Source: a gamma proteobacterium NOR5-3
Lineage (GTDB): Bacteria; Pseudomonadota; Gammaproteobacteria; Pseudomonadales; Halieaceae
DNA length: 64,000 nt
Assembly (NCBI GenBank): GCA_000158155.1
Contig: DS999406.1
Location: 732,986-796,985 of the forward strand
Direction: 5' to 3'
Made by a program: the position numbers and the translations under genes. Below are positions 19,898-28,124 of this stretch, in pieces; the first letter of the stretch is position 1, and every line of letters starts with the position of its first letter. The notes under the pieces were generated by a model that searched no databases, was not told the origin of the DNA, and worked only from the letters and a program-made list of their open reading frames with translations.

Positions 19898-20014
19898 ATG
19901 ATGAAAATACTCTTCCAGCCGACAGTGGGCTTTGCACAAAAGAATTACAGCTTCGCACCACCTATCCTAATGTGGCTATTAGCTAGACTGCCGAACACCA
20001 GGCCTTTGACATGA
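19898..20014 (+). CDS. 38-residue ORF coupled to the RadC-like gene
   Basis: Starts MMKILFQPTVGFAQKN and ends LPNTRPLT. A strong ribosome-binding site AAGGAG lies about six bases upstream of the first ATG, and the stop TGA overlaps the ATG of the RadC gene (ATGA at 20011-20014). The coupling and the RBS support translation. The peptide resembles nothing I recognise and may simply be a leader that loads ribosomes for radC. Confidence 0.5.
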   Translation: MMKILFQPTVGFAQKNYSFAPPILMWLLARLPNTRPLT

Positions 20015-20631
20015 ATAGCCTATGGAATGTTCAGGTATTCAACCAAGGTGACCTTGTTTCCAGCGACCTTGTTGAGGACGCAGACGTTCATTCGATGGCA
20101 ACGAACTATGAAAGCCAAGGCTATGAAGTCCGAACAGACATCGCGTGGAAGCCAGTGATTTTAGATCGCGTAGTACCACCTACCCATTTCGCAAAAAACG
20201 AAACATCCACTATCCGTGAAGCTATAGGCATCTTGGAGCGCAGAGTAAGGAACACCCAGGCCTTTGAAAGCCCATCGGCCGTTAAGCAGTTCTGCCAACT
20301 GCATATTGCCGGCGAGTCTGACGAATGGTTCTGCTGCCTGTTTCTCGACAGCCAGCATCGGCTGATCGCCTTCGAACGACTGTTCAGAGGGACGATCGAT
20401 GGTGCAAGTGTGTATCCCAGGGTGGTCGTAAAAAGGGCACTGGAGTTGAACGCTGCAGCACTCATCCTTACCCACAACCATCCTTCCGGCTTGCCAAACC
20501 CCAGTTCTGCCGATTCTAAAATTACCCAGCGCTTGCAAGACGCGCTGGCATTGGTAGACATCCGAGTTCTGGACCACATAGTAGTCGGCGTTGAAGGCAC
20601 TCAGTCCATGGCAGAGCGCGGATTGCTGTAA
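20011..20631 (+). CDS. RadC-like JAB-domain protein
   Basis: 206 residues, of the RadC (UPF0758) family common in islands and plasmids. The C-terminal JAB/MPN metal-binding motif is complete: LILTHNHPSGLPNPSSAD with the downstream Asp. An upstream Glu for the active site may lie in the region IAFERLFRGTIDGA. The N-terminal 60 residues lack the helix-hairpin-helix of chromosomal RadC and are instead a short domain (WNVQVFNQGDLVSSDLVEDA) seen in mobile-element versions. Biochemical role unknown; metal-dependent peptidase or nuclease activity is inferred from the fold. Confidence 0.88.
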   Translation: MNSLWNVQVFNQGDLVSSDLVEDADVHSMATNYESQGYEVRTDIAWKPVILDRVVPPTHFAKNETSTIREAIGILERRVRNTQAFESPSAVKQFCQLHIAGESDEWFCCLFLDSQHRLIAFERLFRGTIDGASVYPRVVVKRALELNAAALILTHNHPSGLPNPSSADSKITQRLQDALALVDIRVLDHIVVGVEGTQSMAERGLL

Positions 20632-20714
20632 TCCGCGAGCTCGGCTGTTAGTAGGTTAAAACATGGCTCTGCGCAATCAGAGTCTTCAAATTCAAACCAT
20701 GATCGGAGAACGTC

Positions 20715-20903
20715 ATGCTAAAGAAACTGCTCTTCATCGTTGTCGCCATAGTGCTTCTACCTTTTCACATTGTCCGGGCAGCGTACTACGTACTCTCTGG
20801 CCATCGTCGCTGTTGGATGTGTGAAACCTACCGCGATGTGTATGGTAAGCCAGAGCCTGATTGCCCCGGTTGCAATGGCTCCGGCTTTAAAAAAGAAGCA
20901 TGA
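20715..20903 (+). CDS. Small membrane protein with DnaJ-type zinc knuckle
   Basis: 62 residues. An N-terminal membrane helix (LLFIVVAIVLLPFHIV, about residues 5-20) is followed by two Cys pairs: CWMC near residue 33 and CPGCNGSG near residue 50. The second matches the CxxCxGxG knuckle of the DnaJ central domain. A ribosome-binding site GGAG lies nine bases before the ATG. It follows the RadC gene by 83 bases in the same direction. Function unknown. Confidence 0.6.
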   Translation: MLKKLLFIVVAIVLLPFHIVRAAYYVLSGHRRCWMCETYRDVYGKPEPDCPGCNGSGFKKEA

Positions 20904-21036
20904 GCCCCATTCGCCCAAAGAATGAGTGCTTTTTCACCGGCTTGAGTGTTGGTCTGAAAAGCTCTGCACAGGTAGGCACCGGAGTACTGGAGCCACCTTT
21001 TTGCTTCGGCAATATTTTGATGATGTCGCAGACTGA

Positions 21037-21107
21037 ACATAAAACGGGATTATGCGCACTGCCTTGGGCAATGTTCGCTTCGCCGCATAATCAGTTTTAT
21101 GTATAAA
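21037..21107. repeat. Inverted repeat with XerC/XerD (dif)-like arms
   Basis: Arms at 21037-21056 and 21084-21102 are near-perfect inverted copies: ACATAAAAC...GATTATGCG against CGCATAATC...GTTTTATGT. Read rightward, 21080-21107 has CGCATAA, a six-base spacer TCAGTT and TTATGTATAAA, which resembles the XerC-spacer-XerD layout of dif (CGCATAA-N6-TTATGTTAAAT). Read leftward, the other arm gives AGTGCGCATAA, matching 10 of 11 bases of the E. coli XerC arm, but with a seven-base spacer. It may equally be a simple terminator hairpin. Confidence 0.4.
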
Positions 21108-21125
21108 TCTGGACAGCTTTTCAGC

Positions 21126-21180
21126 CCGGCAACAAGTCCAACAGCCTCCGCTGACGCTACGCTGTTGGACCGGCTGCCGG
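21126..21180. terminator. Nested hairpin between convergent transcription units
   Basis: Perfect inner arms GTCCAACAGC (21136-21145) and GCTGTTGGAC (21161-21170) are enclosed by perfect outer arms CCGGCA (21126-21131) and TGCCGG (21175-21180). It sits between rightward island genes and the 3' end of the leftward restriction gene, so a two-way terminator is likely. The arms also spell RYYYAAC and GTTRRRY, the ends of integron attC sites, but the spacing is too short for a normal attC. Confidence 0.5.
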
Positions 21181-21248
21181 TCCACTACTCTGCCTCGAAG
21201 GAGAGTTAGCAGTAAACCACTTCGCTCTATAAGGCGGATACCTTCGCT

Positions 21249-24200
21249 TCAGGTTTCAGTAGTGCCTGTAACACGTGCCATGAGCTTCTTTAGGTAGGTG
21301 TTGGCACCATGCTCAGGAAAGAGAATGTTCCAACTCTCCATGGCGTCAACGGTGACAGGCTTTCCGTCAGGCATCTTCCATTGGCTGCACAGTACATCGG
21401 GATGTGTCTCAGAGACTAAAAACGCATGCAATTCGACGTTGGCGTTCTCCGGGCTCTGAGTAACGAGGTCTGCCTCGATCTGCTTGATAGTTTTGTGGAA
21501 CTGGACTTTAGGGTCTTCTGGCTTGTGAAAACGAAGTCCCTTTGGGTCAAGAAAAACAACTTTTTGGTGCTGTTCTTTGACCAACCAGAGGATGAAATCG
21601 GGTTGGAAGCCACCATCGATGAATACGCCTACGGCTCCCTGTCCTGACTGGTTTCGCAGTAGGTACACGTCGTAACCATCGAAGGTCTTCGCGCTCCACG
21701 CTGACTGAAAATCCTGCACAAATTTCGATTCCCCGTCGTTGAGCGCCACGGGCGTTACCTGAAAGTCTAAGCCTTGTGCAGCCGCAAGCAATGGCTGATA
21801 GAAGTGTCTTTCACACCACAGGAACTCTAAGCCATCTTCGATTTTACCGCTCCATGCGGAGATGTCGCCGTCTGCGATTTTAGTCCGCAACGTATCCAGT
21901 CGTTTGATCAAAGAGTCGTGCCGCACTCGGTCCAGCGTCAAGAGATGGGCGCCATTGGGCGTATCCTCCCGCACGCCTGGCAAATAGTTACTATTCTCCG
22001 TAATCGGGCGATACTCCAATTTATCGGACTCCCACTGCTTACGCCTGAGGCCGTAGAACATCTCGCAGTACTTGCGCAGGAGCGCGATAGCCATGTCATG
22101 CCATAGTCGGATACGACTCAAATCACTAGCTTCCATCGCTTCTTCCGGTGCATAAAGTCGATACCAGCCAGTTTCTGCGAGTAGCTGCGGGATGACCGCT
22201 TCAGGGATACTAAGATTGGACCAGCGCCGGTCTCGCTTGAAGGACTGAAGTTCGAAGTACAGCTTCCGTGTATCCAGTAGAGCTAGCTGTAATGGTGATA
22301 CGTAAACTGGATTACGTCCCGTGTCTCGCGATGGACCGCCATCGGTGGCAAAGGCACCGACCTGAGGATAAAAGTCCAGGCTCACCCGCGGAGGATTACA
22401 GAAGTAGTCTCGTTCAGATGGCATTAGCTCGGCCGGTGCTTTAAGGAGCACCTGCTCCGCCAACTCCATGAAAGCGCTACCGGAGCCGCCGATGGCCTTG
22501 CCCGCGACACTCTCTTTTAGGCGAACCACATTGAGGTTTCCCGGAACACCAGTAGCCGGCTTGAGCGGAATAATGAATTCTTCGAGGCCTTCGTTAACCG
22601 GTATATCTTCGTCTTCGAGTTCCTTACGGAATTGGGCGATGTAATCTGCCTTGACCCCAAAGATGTTGAGCGTCTCCAAAATGCTGATATGCCTGGGGCG
22701 TTCAATGTTAGCTGCTTTCAGAGCGACGGTGAGTTCTGCAGAACGCTTTAGACTGGTTTGAAAACCCTGTAGGCGGACTCCACGTCCAAAGAGCTGTATG
22801 ATTTGGGCCCCTTCATTCTTGCCCACGTTCATCAACGTCATGTTCGATACGCGCCAGCTATTCCATCCTTCGGTAAACTTTTTGGAGCCCAGGAGCAGAT
22901 TGACGGAAGAGCCCTCATGGTTAATGCCATGAAAGAGCGATTCGCTGAAGCGGCCATCCTGGACGAATAGTCCTGCTTGGTCACACAGCTTCACTAGCTT
23001 GGCATCATCTCCAACGTTGATTACCCCAAAGGGCGTATCGGCGGCACCACCGCGCAGAGCGATTTCGCCTGCCACACCAGTGATGTTTTCGATATGCAGG
23101 CGTCCGCCTGTGCAGTGAAAGACGCGCTCCAGTATGTCGCGGTAAATTTTCTCCGGCGATTCGTCTAACTCTCGAAGGTAGTTCAGTCGGTTATGGAGCA
23201 GGTCTGCTCCGCTTTGTGTGACCATGCCCTTGTTGAGCAGGGTGCCTATAGCTGCGATACAGTCGCCCTCCCGATGGAGAACCTTATCAACAAATTGCAG
23301 GACCTTTACTGTGTCGGATGCTTCTCCCGTTGAAAGTGTGGCCGTGACCTTTGAGCTTACGAACACCCATAAAGGACGCTGCAAATTAAAGCGATGCAGC
23401 TCTGATTCTGTGTCATCGTAGAACCGCAGCTGTTGGTAATAGCTCAAGAGAGAAGCTATCAGATAGGCGAATTCATCGTTCGGATTCTGATTCTGGGCCA
23501 GGTTGAGGATTTGCGATTGCTTGCCATAGCCGTCGGCATAAAAGTGGCGATATGAATAATCAAACAGAATGGCTCGACTGTAGGTCTGACGTAGGTTCTC
23601 ATGCTTGCTGCAGGACTGAGCGAAAGTAGCTGAGTACTCGAAAGAAAAACCATGTGAGCAAAGGCGTTGACGGTAGTCATACCAGCTACCGCCTCCACCA
23701 GCGGTGCCTCGGTGACCTTCATCCACCAGTAGCAGGTTGCGGGAACCAAAAGAGTCCACGGCCACAGTTCTCTGCTTCTCACTCTCGCGGAGCTTATTGA
23801 TATCAATGACGATCACGTCTTGCGCGAACAGATCTCCACCGCGAGCGGAGAACTCACTGGCATGGATACCAGAGAGCTCGAGCTCTGCTAAGTGTTGGCG
23901 TGTGAGTCCCTCGTTAGGCGTGAGCAAGATCACCTTGTTGATGTCTCCTGCCTTACCGTACTCCCGCAGGTAACAGCGATACTGCAGAATATTGGCGTGC
24001 ATAATCAGTGTTTTGCCCGAGCCAGTGGCACTCCAATAGGCCAGCATATTGAGCTGCGGCCAGGCGTCATCGTCAGGGTTAAGTAGCGCAATGGGCGCGT
24101 GCTTAAAGCTTTCTTCAACTATCCACTCACTGTTCCACCGCTGAATGTGAGCATTTAGCGCATTCAGCAGATCGTCAGGTCTAGTGAACAAGAAGTCTAA

Positions 24201-24611
24201 ATAAATCTCTGTAAATAAAAGGCTGAGGTACTGGAAGTACTTCCACTCAAGGGGCTCTTGGCTGTGGGCTTTTCGAGCGTCGTTGATACTGTCGGTGAGT
24301 GTTTTGATGCGTCGATCATATTCCAGTAATTGTTCATCGCTGATAAGAACGTCCCCGGTGAGGTTCTCCCGGATACGCTGCATTAAGCGATGGACACCAT
24401 CGGCGTTATAGCCGGTGATATCGCCCATCAACTGGAAGCGGTCACGGAAAGCCTCGAGAGTCGCCGCCTCGCGACCCCCAATATCATAACGGCCGCTTAG
24501 GGAATCGAAGCCAAACAAGGAAAAAAGCCATTGGTGAAGTACTAAGTGGTGGCGGAATTCCAGCGTTTTTGCTTTCTTGCGGGGGGCGACTTTCTGCTTT
24601 GCTGCTGGCAT
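21249..24611 (-). CDS. Type III restriction-like helicase-nuclease (Res)
   Basis: 1120-residue subunit combining a superfamily 2 helicase/translocase and a nuclease. Motif I is ATGSGKT (residues 195-201), and motif II is DEGH (297-300) rather than DECH/DEAH. Later helicase motifs include NLLLGSKKFTEGWNSWRVSNM (split) and IQLFGRGVRLQG. The C-terminal PD-(D/E)xK nuclease motif appears as QPDFILWL followed about 16 residues later by VVFLDPKG. These match type III Res proteins. It starts 12 bases after the methyltransferase stop, so both come from one mRNA. With the Mod protein it should cleave DNA lacking the cognate N6-methyladenine. It is longer than the usual roughly 980-residue Res. Confidence 0.88.
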   Translation of the reverse strand: MPAAKQKVAPRKKAKTLEFRHHLVLHQWLFSLFGFDSLSGRYDIGGREAATLEAFRDRFQLMGDITGYNADGVHRLMQRIRENLTGDVLISDEQLLEYDRRIKTLTDSINDARKAHSQEPLEWKYFQYLSLLFTEIYLDFLFTRPDDLLNALNAHIQRWNSEWIVEESFKHAPIALLNPDDDAWPQLNMLAYWSATGSGKTLIMHANILQYRCYLREYGKAGDINKVILLTPNEGLTRQHLAELELSGIHASEFSARGGDLFAQDVIVIDINKLRESEKQRTVAVDSFGSRNLLLVDEGHRGTAGGGGSWYDYRQRLCSHGFSFEYSATFAQSCSKHENLRQTYSRAILFDYSYRHFYADGYGKQSQILNLAQNQNPNDEFAYLIASLLSYYQQLRFYDDTESELHRFNLQRPLWVFVSSKVTATLSTGEASDTVKVLQFVDKVLHREGDCIAAIGTLLNKGMVTQSGADLLHNRLNYLRELDESPEKIYRDILERVFHCTGGRLHIENITGVAGEIALRGGAADTPFGVINVGDDAKLVKLCDQAGLFVQDGRFSESLFHGINHEGSSVNLLLGSKKFTEGWNSWRVSNMTLMNVGKNEGAQIIQLFGRGVRLQGFQTSLKRSAELTVALKAANIERPRHISILETLNIFGVKADYIAQFRKELEDEDIPVNEGLEEFIIPLKPATGVPGNLNVVRLKESVAGKAIGGSGSAFMELAEQVLLKAPAELMPSERDYFCNPPRVSLDFYPQVGAFATDGGPSRDTGRNPVYVSPLQLALLDTRKLYFELQSFKRDRRWSNLSIPEAVIPQLLAETGWYRLYAPEEAMEASDLSRIRLWHDMAIALLRKYCEMFYGLRRKQWESDKLEYRPITENSNYLPGVREDTPNGAHLLTLDRVRHDSLIKRLDTLRTKIADGDISAWSGKIEDGLEFLWCERHFYQPLLAAAQGLDFQVTPVALNDGESKFVQDFQSAWSAKTFDGYDVYLLRNQSGQGAVGVFIDGGFQPDFILWLVKEQHQKVVFLDPKGLRFHKPEDPKVQFHKTIKQIEADLVTQSPENANVELHAFLVSETHPDVLCSQWKMPDGKPVTVDAMESWNILFPEHGANTYLKKLMARVTGTTET

Positions 24612-24623
24612 ACAAGCCGTTCC

Positions 24624-27600
24624 CTAGTTGATTGATTCGGTGTCAGCGAACATAAGGACGTGGAAAGCCTCCTCAATAAGTTGTACGCGGGCCTGTTTCA
24701 TCGGTTCGCCTTTCCTGTTCTTCGGAATGCTGATGTTGTTATCACCATTTACGTAGAGTAGATCAATTTCGTCATCTGGACTCTCTGTCAGACGAATACG
24801 GAGTTTCTCAATCAGAACGGCATCGAGTACCGCGTTATCCAATAGCAGGCCGTTTTCCTTTTCCAATATCACTGAGGGGAGGTTGCGCCAAACTACCAGT
24901 ACCTTTTGGCCGCTTGGATTTGCACCATAAACCGTACGGAACCACCAATTGCCGTTTTCGTTTCGTTCTACAGCTGCCTGCCAGCGACCAAATTCAGTCT
25001 GGGAAAAATTGGCATCAAAGTGGATAGGCTCGGCAACGTGCTCGATCCGCAGGCCTAGTAGGTAGTTAAAGGTTTCTAGAAGGTCAATGTTGACCGGTTT
25101 GGTTTCGTCGCCAGAGGAAGACCGCACGTTCAGGCGGTAATGCATCGGTTCTAGGAACTGTTGAGTATTGATCAGCGACTGCGATCCACGGGTTTCTACG
25201 TTGAGCAGGTAGTTAAGGATATATGATCGACGGGTGTCGTCACGCTCAGATTCTTCACTGTCTAGTAAGGTTTGTTGTGGCACTAGTGGCTGATTAAGCT
25301 TTAGGTTTCCAAGAGTGTCATCGTATGACTCGAGATGAATCACTTTGAAAAAATGTGAAAGGCCAGAGTAGTTTCCGGAAGAGTCAGGGGTTGGCATGCC
25401 CCCTTTCCAGTGTTTGGAATAAACTACTTTTTGAATGCGTGGTTTGAGCACGGCATTAAAATAGTCTCCCATCTCAACGAGGATATATTTTCTAGAGCCG
25501 CCATCGGTTCTATTTTTTTCTACGACTGCGTGTGCGGTAGTGCCGGATCCGGCAAAATAATCAAGCACAACGGCCTTTTTAGAATGTGCGCCGGCAATAT
25601 GAATAGTGTCTTCGACGGTGTTTAGTGACTTCGGATAGGAAAAGACCATTTCGCCAAATAGTTGCTTGATCAATGCAGATCCGTGCTCTACCGACGAATA
25701 CTTCGCGTCAAACCAAGATGAAACGGACACCACTCCATCGTCATTTGGTCTCCGCTTTAGGTAGATGTAGTCTTTGCCCGACCTATCTGGCCTCACAGCA
25801 ACAGAGTCGCCTGCAGATGATACTGTGTCAGCCTCCCATCTCCAGGTCTTTTCCCTACCATCATCATTAACGGGCCAGACTACTTTTTCGTTTTCTCCCG
25901 GTTTATCCAAAGTAGACCAGGCTTTTTTTGCATCGTCCCATTCGAGTGCCGGAATGCGAACCTTTCCGTCCCGAATATAAATTGGATAAAACAAAGCTGG
26001 TCTAGCGGAGCGATCAGAGTTGGATCCTTCGCGACGCAAGTTTCTCCACTCGAAAGCGCCCATGTCATCTTGCTGATTAAATCTTGCAATCTGCGCCTTA
26101 CTTGGTGGAAGTCTACCGATGCAGGAATCGGAGCTCTTACCCGCGAAAAGATTGTACTCGTGCGACACAGAGTAGCCGGTCTTCGTTGGCCTTCCAGATG
26201 GGTTTGATCGTATGCTAAAAACTCCTAAAAGGTCTGAATTAAAACTATCTCGCAAAATGTATGAAAGCTCGGTTTGTTGTTCGTCATCGATAGCAGCGAC
26301 CAGGATTCCGGAGGCTTTTAGTAGGTGCTTTGATGCATCAACTCTGTCCTTCATTAGGGAGGCCCAACTGGAGGACTTGTAACCATTTTTGTACATTATG
26401 GAGCTGGCGTCTGTGTTGTAAGGCGGATCAATGTAGACACACGTCACTTCTTCGCGATATCGGGCTGTTAAAAGGTTTATCGCTTGGAAATTTTCAGAAT
26501 TGACAAGTAATCCGTCGCATTGATTGTCCAAATCTTCGATGCTTGCGATTAGCCTCGTCTTGAATTTAGGCTCAAAGTTTGAAGTGTCTAGCGTTAGGTA
26601 TCGATACTTGGGCACCGTGACTAGAGTAGATAAAGTGTCCGCGGCCAGGATATCTTTTTCGAGCTGTGCGAGGTTCAGCTTGTAGAGGTTCGCCCAATCC
26701 TCTTTTTGCCTCTCATTGCCGAAAACTGCCTTAAGCAGATCAGGCCGATCTTCAATCCGGTCTAGCGTCATGCAATAGCTTGTCTCGGTAACAAACTTCT
26801 TCTTCAACCAGAGTTTTTTCTGGAAGTCCTCTAGTTGGGCGAGGAACGTGATGATGTTCTCCCCAAGCTTACGGATCACCTCTATTTTGCTGAGCACTGG
26901 GGCTAGCCTACTGGGATCGTGTTTGAGGGAGGCTATATCGGCCCAATCCAGCAATTCGTTCTTGATGTAGAAATCTAGCTCCTGTCGCAAGAAGCTCCCC
27001 AAGTTCTTATGGATGAAGTAATCGAACGTGTTTTTCTTAGTGTAGTTATTCAGCTGCCCTTGCAATAGGCTGTATTCGGCAAGTTCGCTATCTGCTTTTC
27101 GATACTTGCGTTTCAGCGCTTCGAGCCAGGGTGCAGGTAAGAGACCATCGTCGTTGCTAGCCCCCAGCAGACGGGCCACCGCGATACTGCGTAAGGCTTC
27201 CTGTGACGGCGGCTTACTTTGCGCGGAGCTAGTGGCTTTTCCTTTTTCGGTCTCAGTCCAGTCGCTCGCGATAGCCCCGCGAAAAACGAAACGCAGCTGC
27301 AGCTCCTGATATGACTCACCAGTCTCTGATGGTTCGCCGGTTATCAGAGTGTAAGGGTCGTTTGCATCCAATATGAAGACACGTTTGCTGTCTGCCGCCT
27401 CCTTGTTGTTGTCCCGAGCTCCTGCCTCCGCATCTACCAACTTAAAGTGCACGCGCATGGGGTCTTCGTCAGGTCCGGCATCGGGATTTAGACGAAAGCT
27501 GTAGTCCCGTAGGGTCTCACTACTCTTGATGTAGTACTGATCCTTATTGGCCCAGTGCAGCACCACTTCTTCGCCTTGATAGGGAATGGCATAAGTGCCG

Positions 27601-28028
27601 TCTTTGTAGACACGACGCGAGAGGAAATCGCCCTCGCTGTAATAGCGCCTAAAGAACGTAACCAGTGCGTCATAGACTTCGCCCTCTTCCCTAGAGAGAT
27701 CAAAATTATCTTTAACCTGGGCTTCTAACTCCTGCACCTTTGGCGACTGCTCTGGATCAAAGCCTGCGTCAACCGCGGCTTTTCGCGCTTGCGCTAGGGC
27801 CTGCTCGACCTGAGTTTTATCGAGGCTAGTGAACTGCTCAAACGCTTGGCGCGTGATCGATGGCAAGTCCTGATCAATAAACCGATTTATATCGTCTTTG
27901 CGCGCATGCATGATCCGGTAAAGTCCAAAGTCTAGCTCGGGCTGATTCAGTTGAAACATGTCGCGCAGTAATGTGGAGAACTGCTCACGGCGCTGCTCAG
28001 CTTTGAGCTGTTGAGTAGTGGTGCCCAT
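24624..28028 (-). CDS. Type III-like adenine-specific DNA methyltransferase (Mod), long form
   Basis: 1134-residue N6-adenine methyltransferase with beta-class motif order: catalytic motif DPPYNTD at about residue 531, then the SAM-binding motif FAGSGTTAHAV at about 824. A region between them (FSIRSNPSGRPTKTGYS, then LPPSKAQIARF) probably holds the target-recognition part. It is almost twice the size of a standard type III Mod; the extra roughly 500 N-terminal residues (MFQLNQPELDFGLYRIMHARKDDINRF, seen in parts) are helical and typical of the large Mod subgroup found beside SNF2-type helicases. It lies 96 bases after fic and 12 before res. Confidence 0.88.
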   Translation of the reverse strand: MGTTTQQLKAEQRREQFSTLLRDMFQLNQPELDFGLYRIMHARKDDINRFIDQDLPSITRQAFEQFTSLDKTQVEQALAQARKAAVDAGFDPEQSPKVQELEAQVKDNFDLSREEGEVYDALVTFFRRYYSEGDFLSRRVYKDGTYAIPYQGEEVVLHWANKDQYYIKSSETLRDYSFRLNPDAGPDEDPMRVHFKLVDAEAGARDNNKEAADSKRVFILDANDPYTLITGEPSETGESYQELQLRFVFRGAIASDWTETEKGKATSSAQSKPPSQEALRSIAVARLLGASNDDGLLPAPWLEALKRKYRKADSELAEYSLLQGQLNNYTKKNTFDYFIHKNLGSFLRQELDFYIKNELLDWADIASLKHDPSRLAPVLSKIEVIRKLGENIITFLAQLEDFQKKLWLKKKFVTETSYCMTLDRIEDRPDLLKAVFGNERQKEDWANLYKLNLAQLEKDILAADTLSTLVTVPKYRYLTLDTSNFEPKFKTRLIASIEDLDNQCDGLLVNSENFQAINLLTARYREEVTCVYIDPPYNTDASSIMYKNGYKSSSWASLMKDRVDASKHLLKASGILVAAIDDEQQTELSYILRDSFNSDLLGVFSIRSNPSGRPTKTGYSVSHEYNLFAGKSSDSCIGRLPPSKAQIARFNQQDDMGAFEWRNLRREGSNSDRSARPALFYPIYIRDGKVRIPALEWDDAKKAWSTLDKPGENEKVVWPVNDDGREKTWRWEADTVSSAGDSVAVRPDRSGKDYIYLKRRPNDDGVVSVSSWFDAKYSSVEHGSALIKQLFGEMVFSYPKSLNTVEDTIHIAGAHSKKAVVLDYFAGSGTTAHAVVEKNRTDGGSRKYILVEMGDYFNAVLKPRIQKVVYSKHWKGGMPTPDSSGNYSGLSHFFKVIHLESYDDTLGNLKLNQPLVPQQTLLDSEESERDDTRRSYILNYLLNVETRGSQSLINTQQFLEPMHYRLNVRSSSGDETKPVNIDLLETFNYLLGLRIEHVAEPIHFDANFSQTEFGRWQAAVERNENGNWWFRTVYGANPSGQKVLVVWRNLPSVILEKENGLLLDNAVLDAVLIEKLRIRLTESPDDEIDLLYVNGDNNISIPKNRKGEPMKQARVQLIEEAFHVLMFADTESIN

Positions 28029-28124
28029 GGTGTCTAAATGTCTCCTGTCTGCTGGTCAGCCTCTTCAGTCGACCATTTCATATAGTTAGATGTTGAAGCC
28101 CTGCTGACGCGGGCTTAATTCAAT

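Larger units (their letters stand above)
19005..20010. other. Island non-coding kilobase, candidate replication control region
   Basis: About 1 kb with no supported gene until the small ORF at 19898. It contains the TTGGACA-type repeats (19188-19278), a GC-rich hairpin (19302-19369) and a C13 run (19703-19715). The arrangement after a primase-helicase gene resembles the crr/ori layout of phage P4, but this is inference from position and repeats only. Confidence 0.5.
20904..21248. other. Convergent intergenic region of the island with two strong inverted repeats
   Basis: 345 bases between the rightward small-protein gene and the end of the leftward restriction gene. A 68-residue frame (20900-21106) overlaps the preceding stop as ATGA but ends inside the first inverted repeat and has no recognisable features. 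The two inverted repeats are listed separately. Confidence 0.6.

Noticed and set aside
20900-21106. 68-residue frame overlapping the zinc-knuckle gene stop as ATGA
   Set aside because: Sequence is low in structure and ends in the inverted repeat. Coupling alone was not enough to call a gene.
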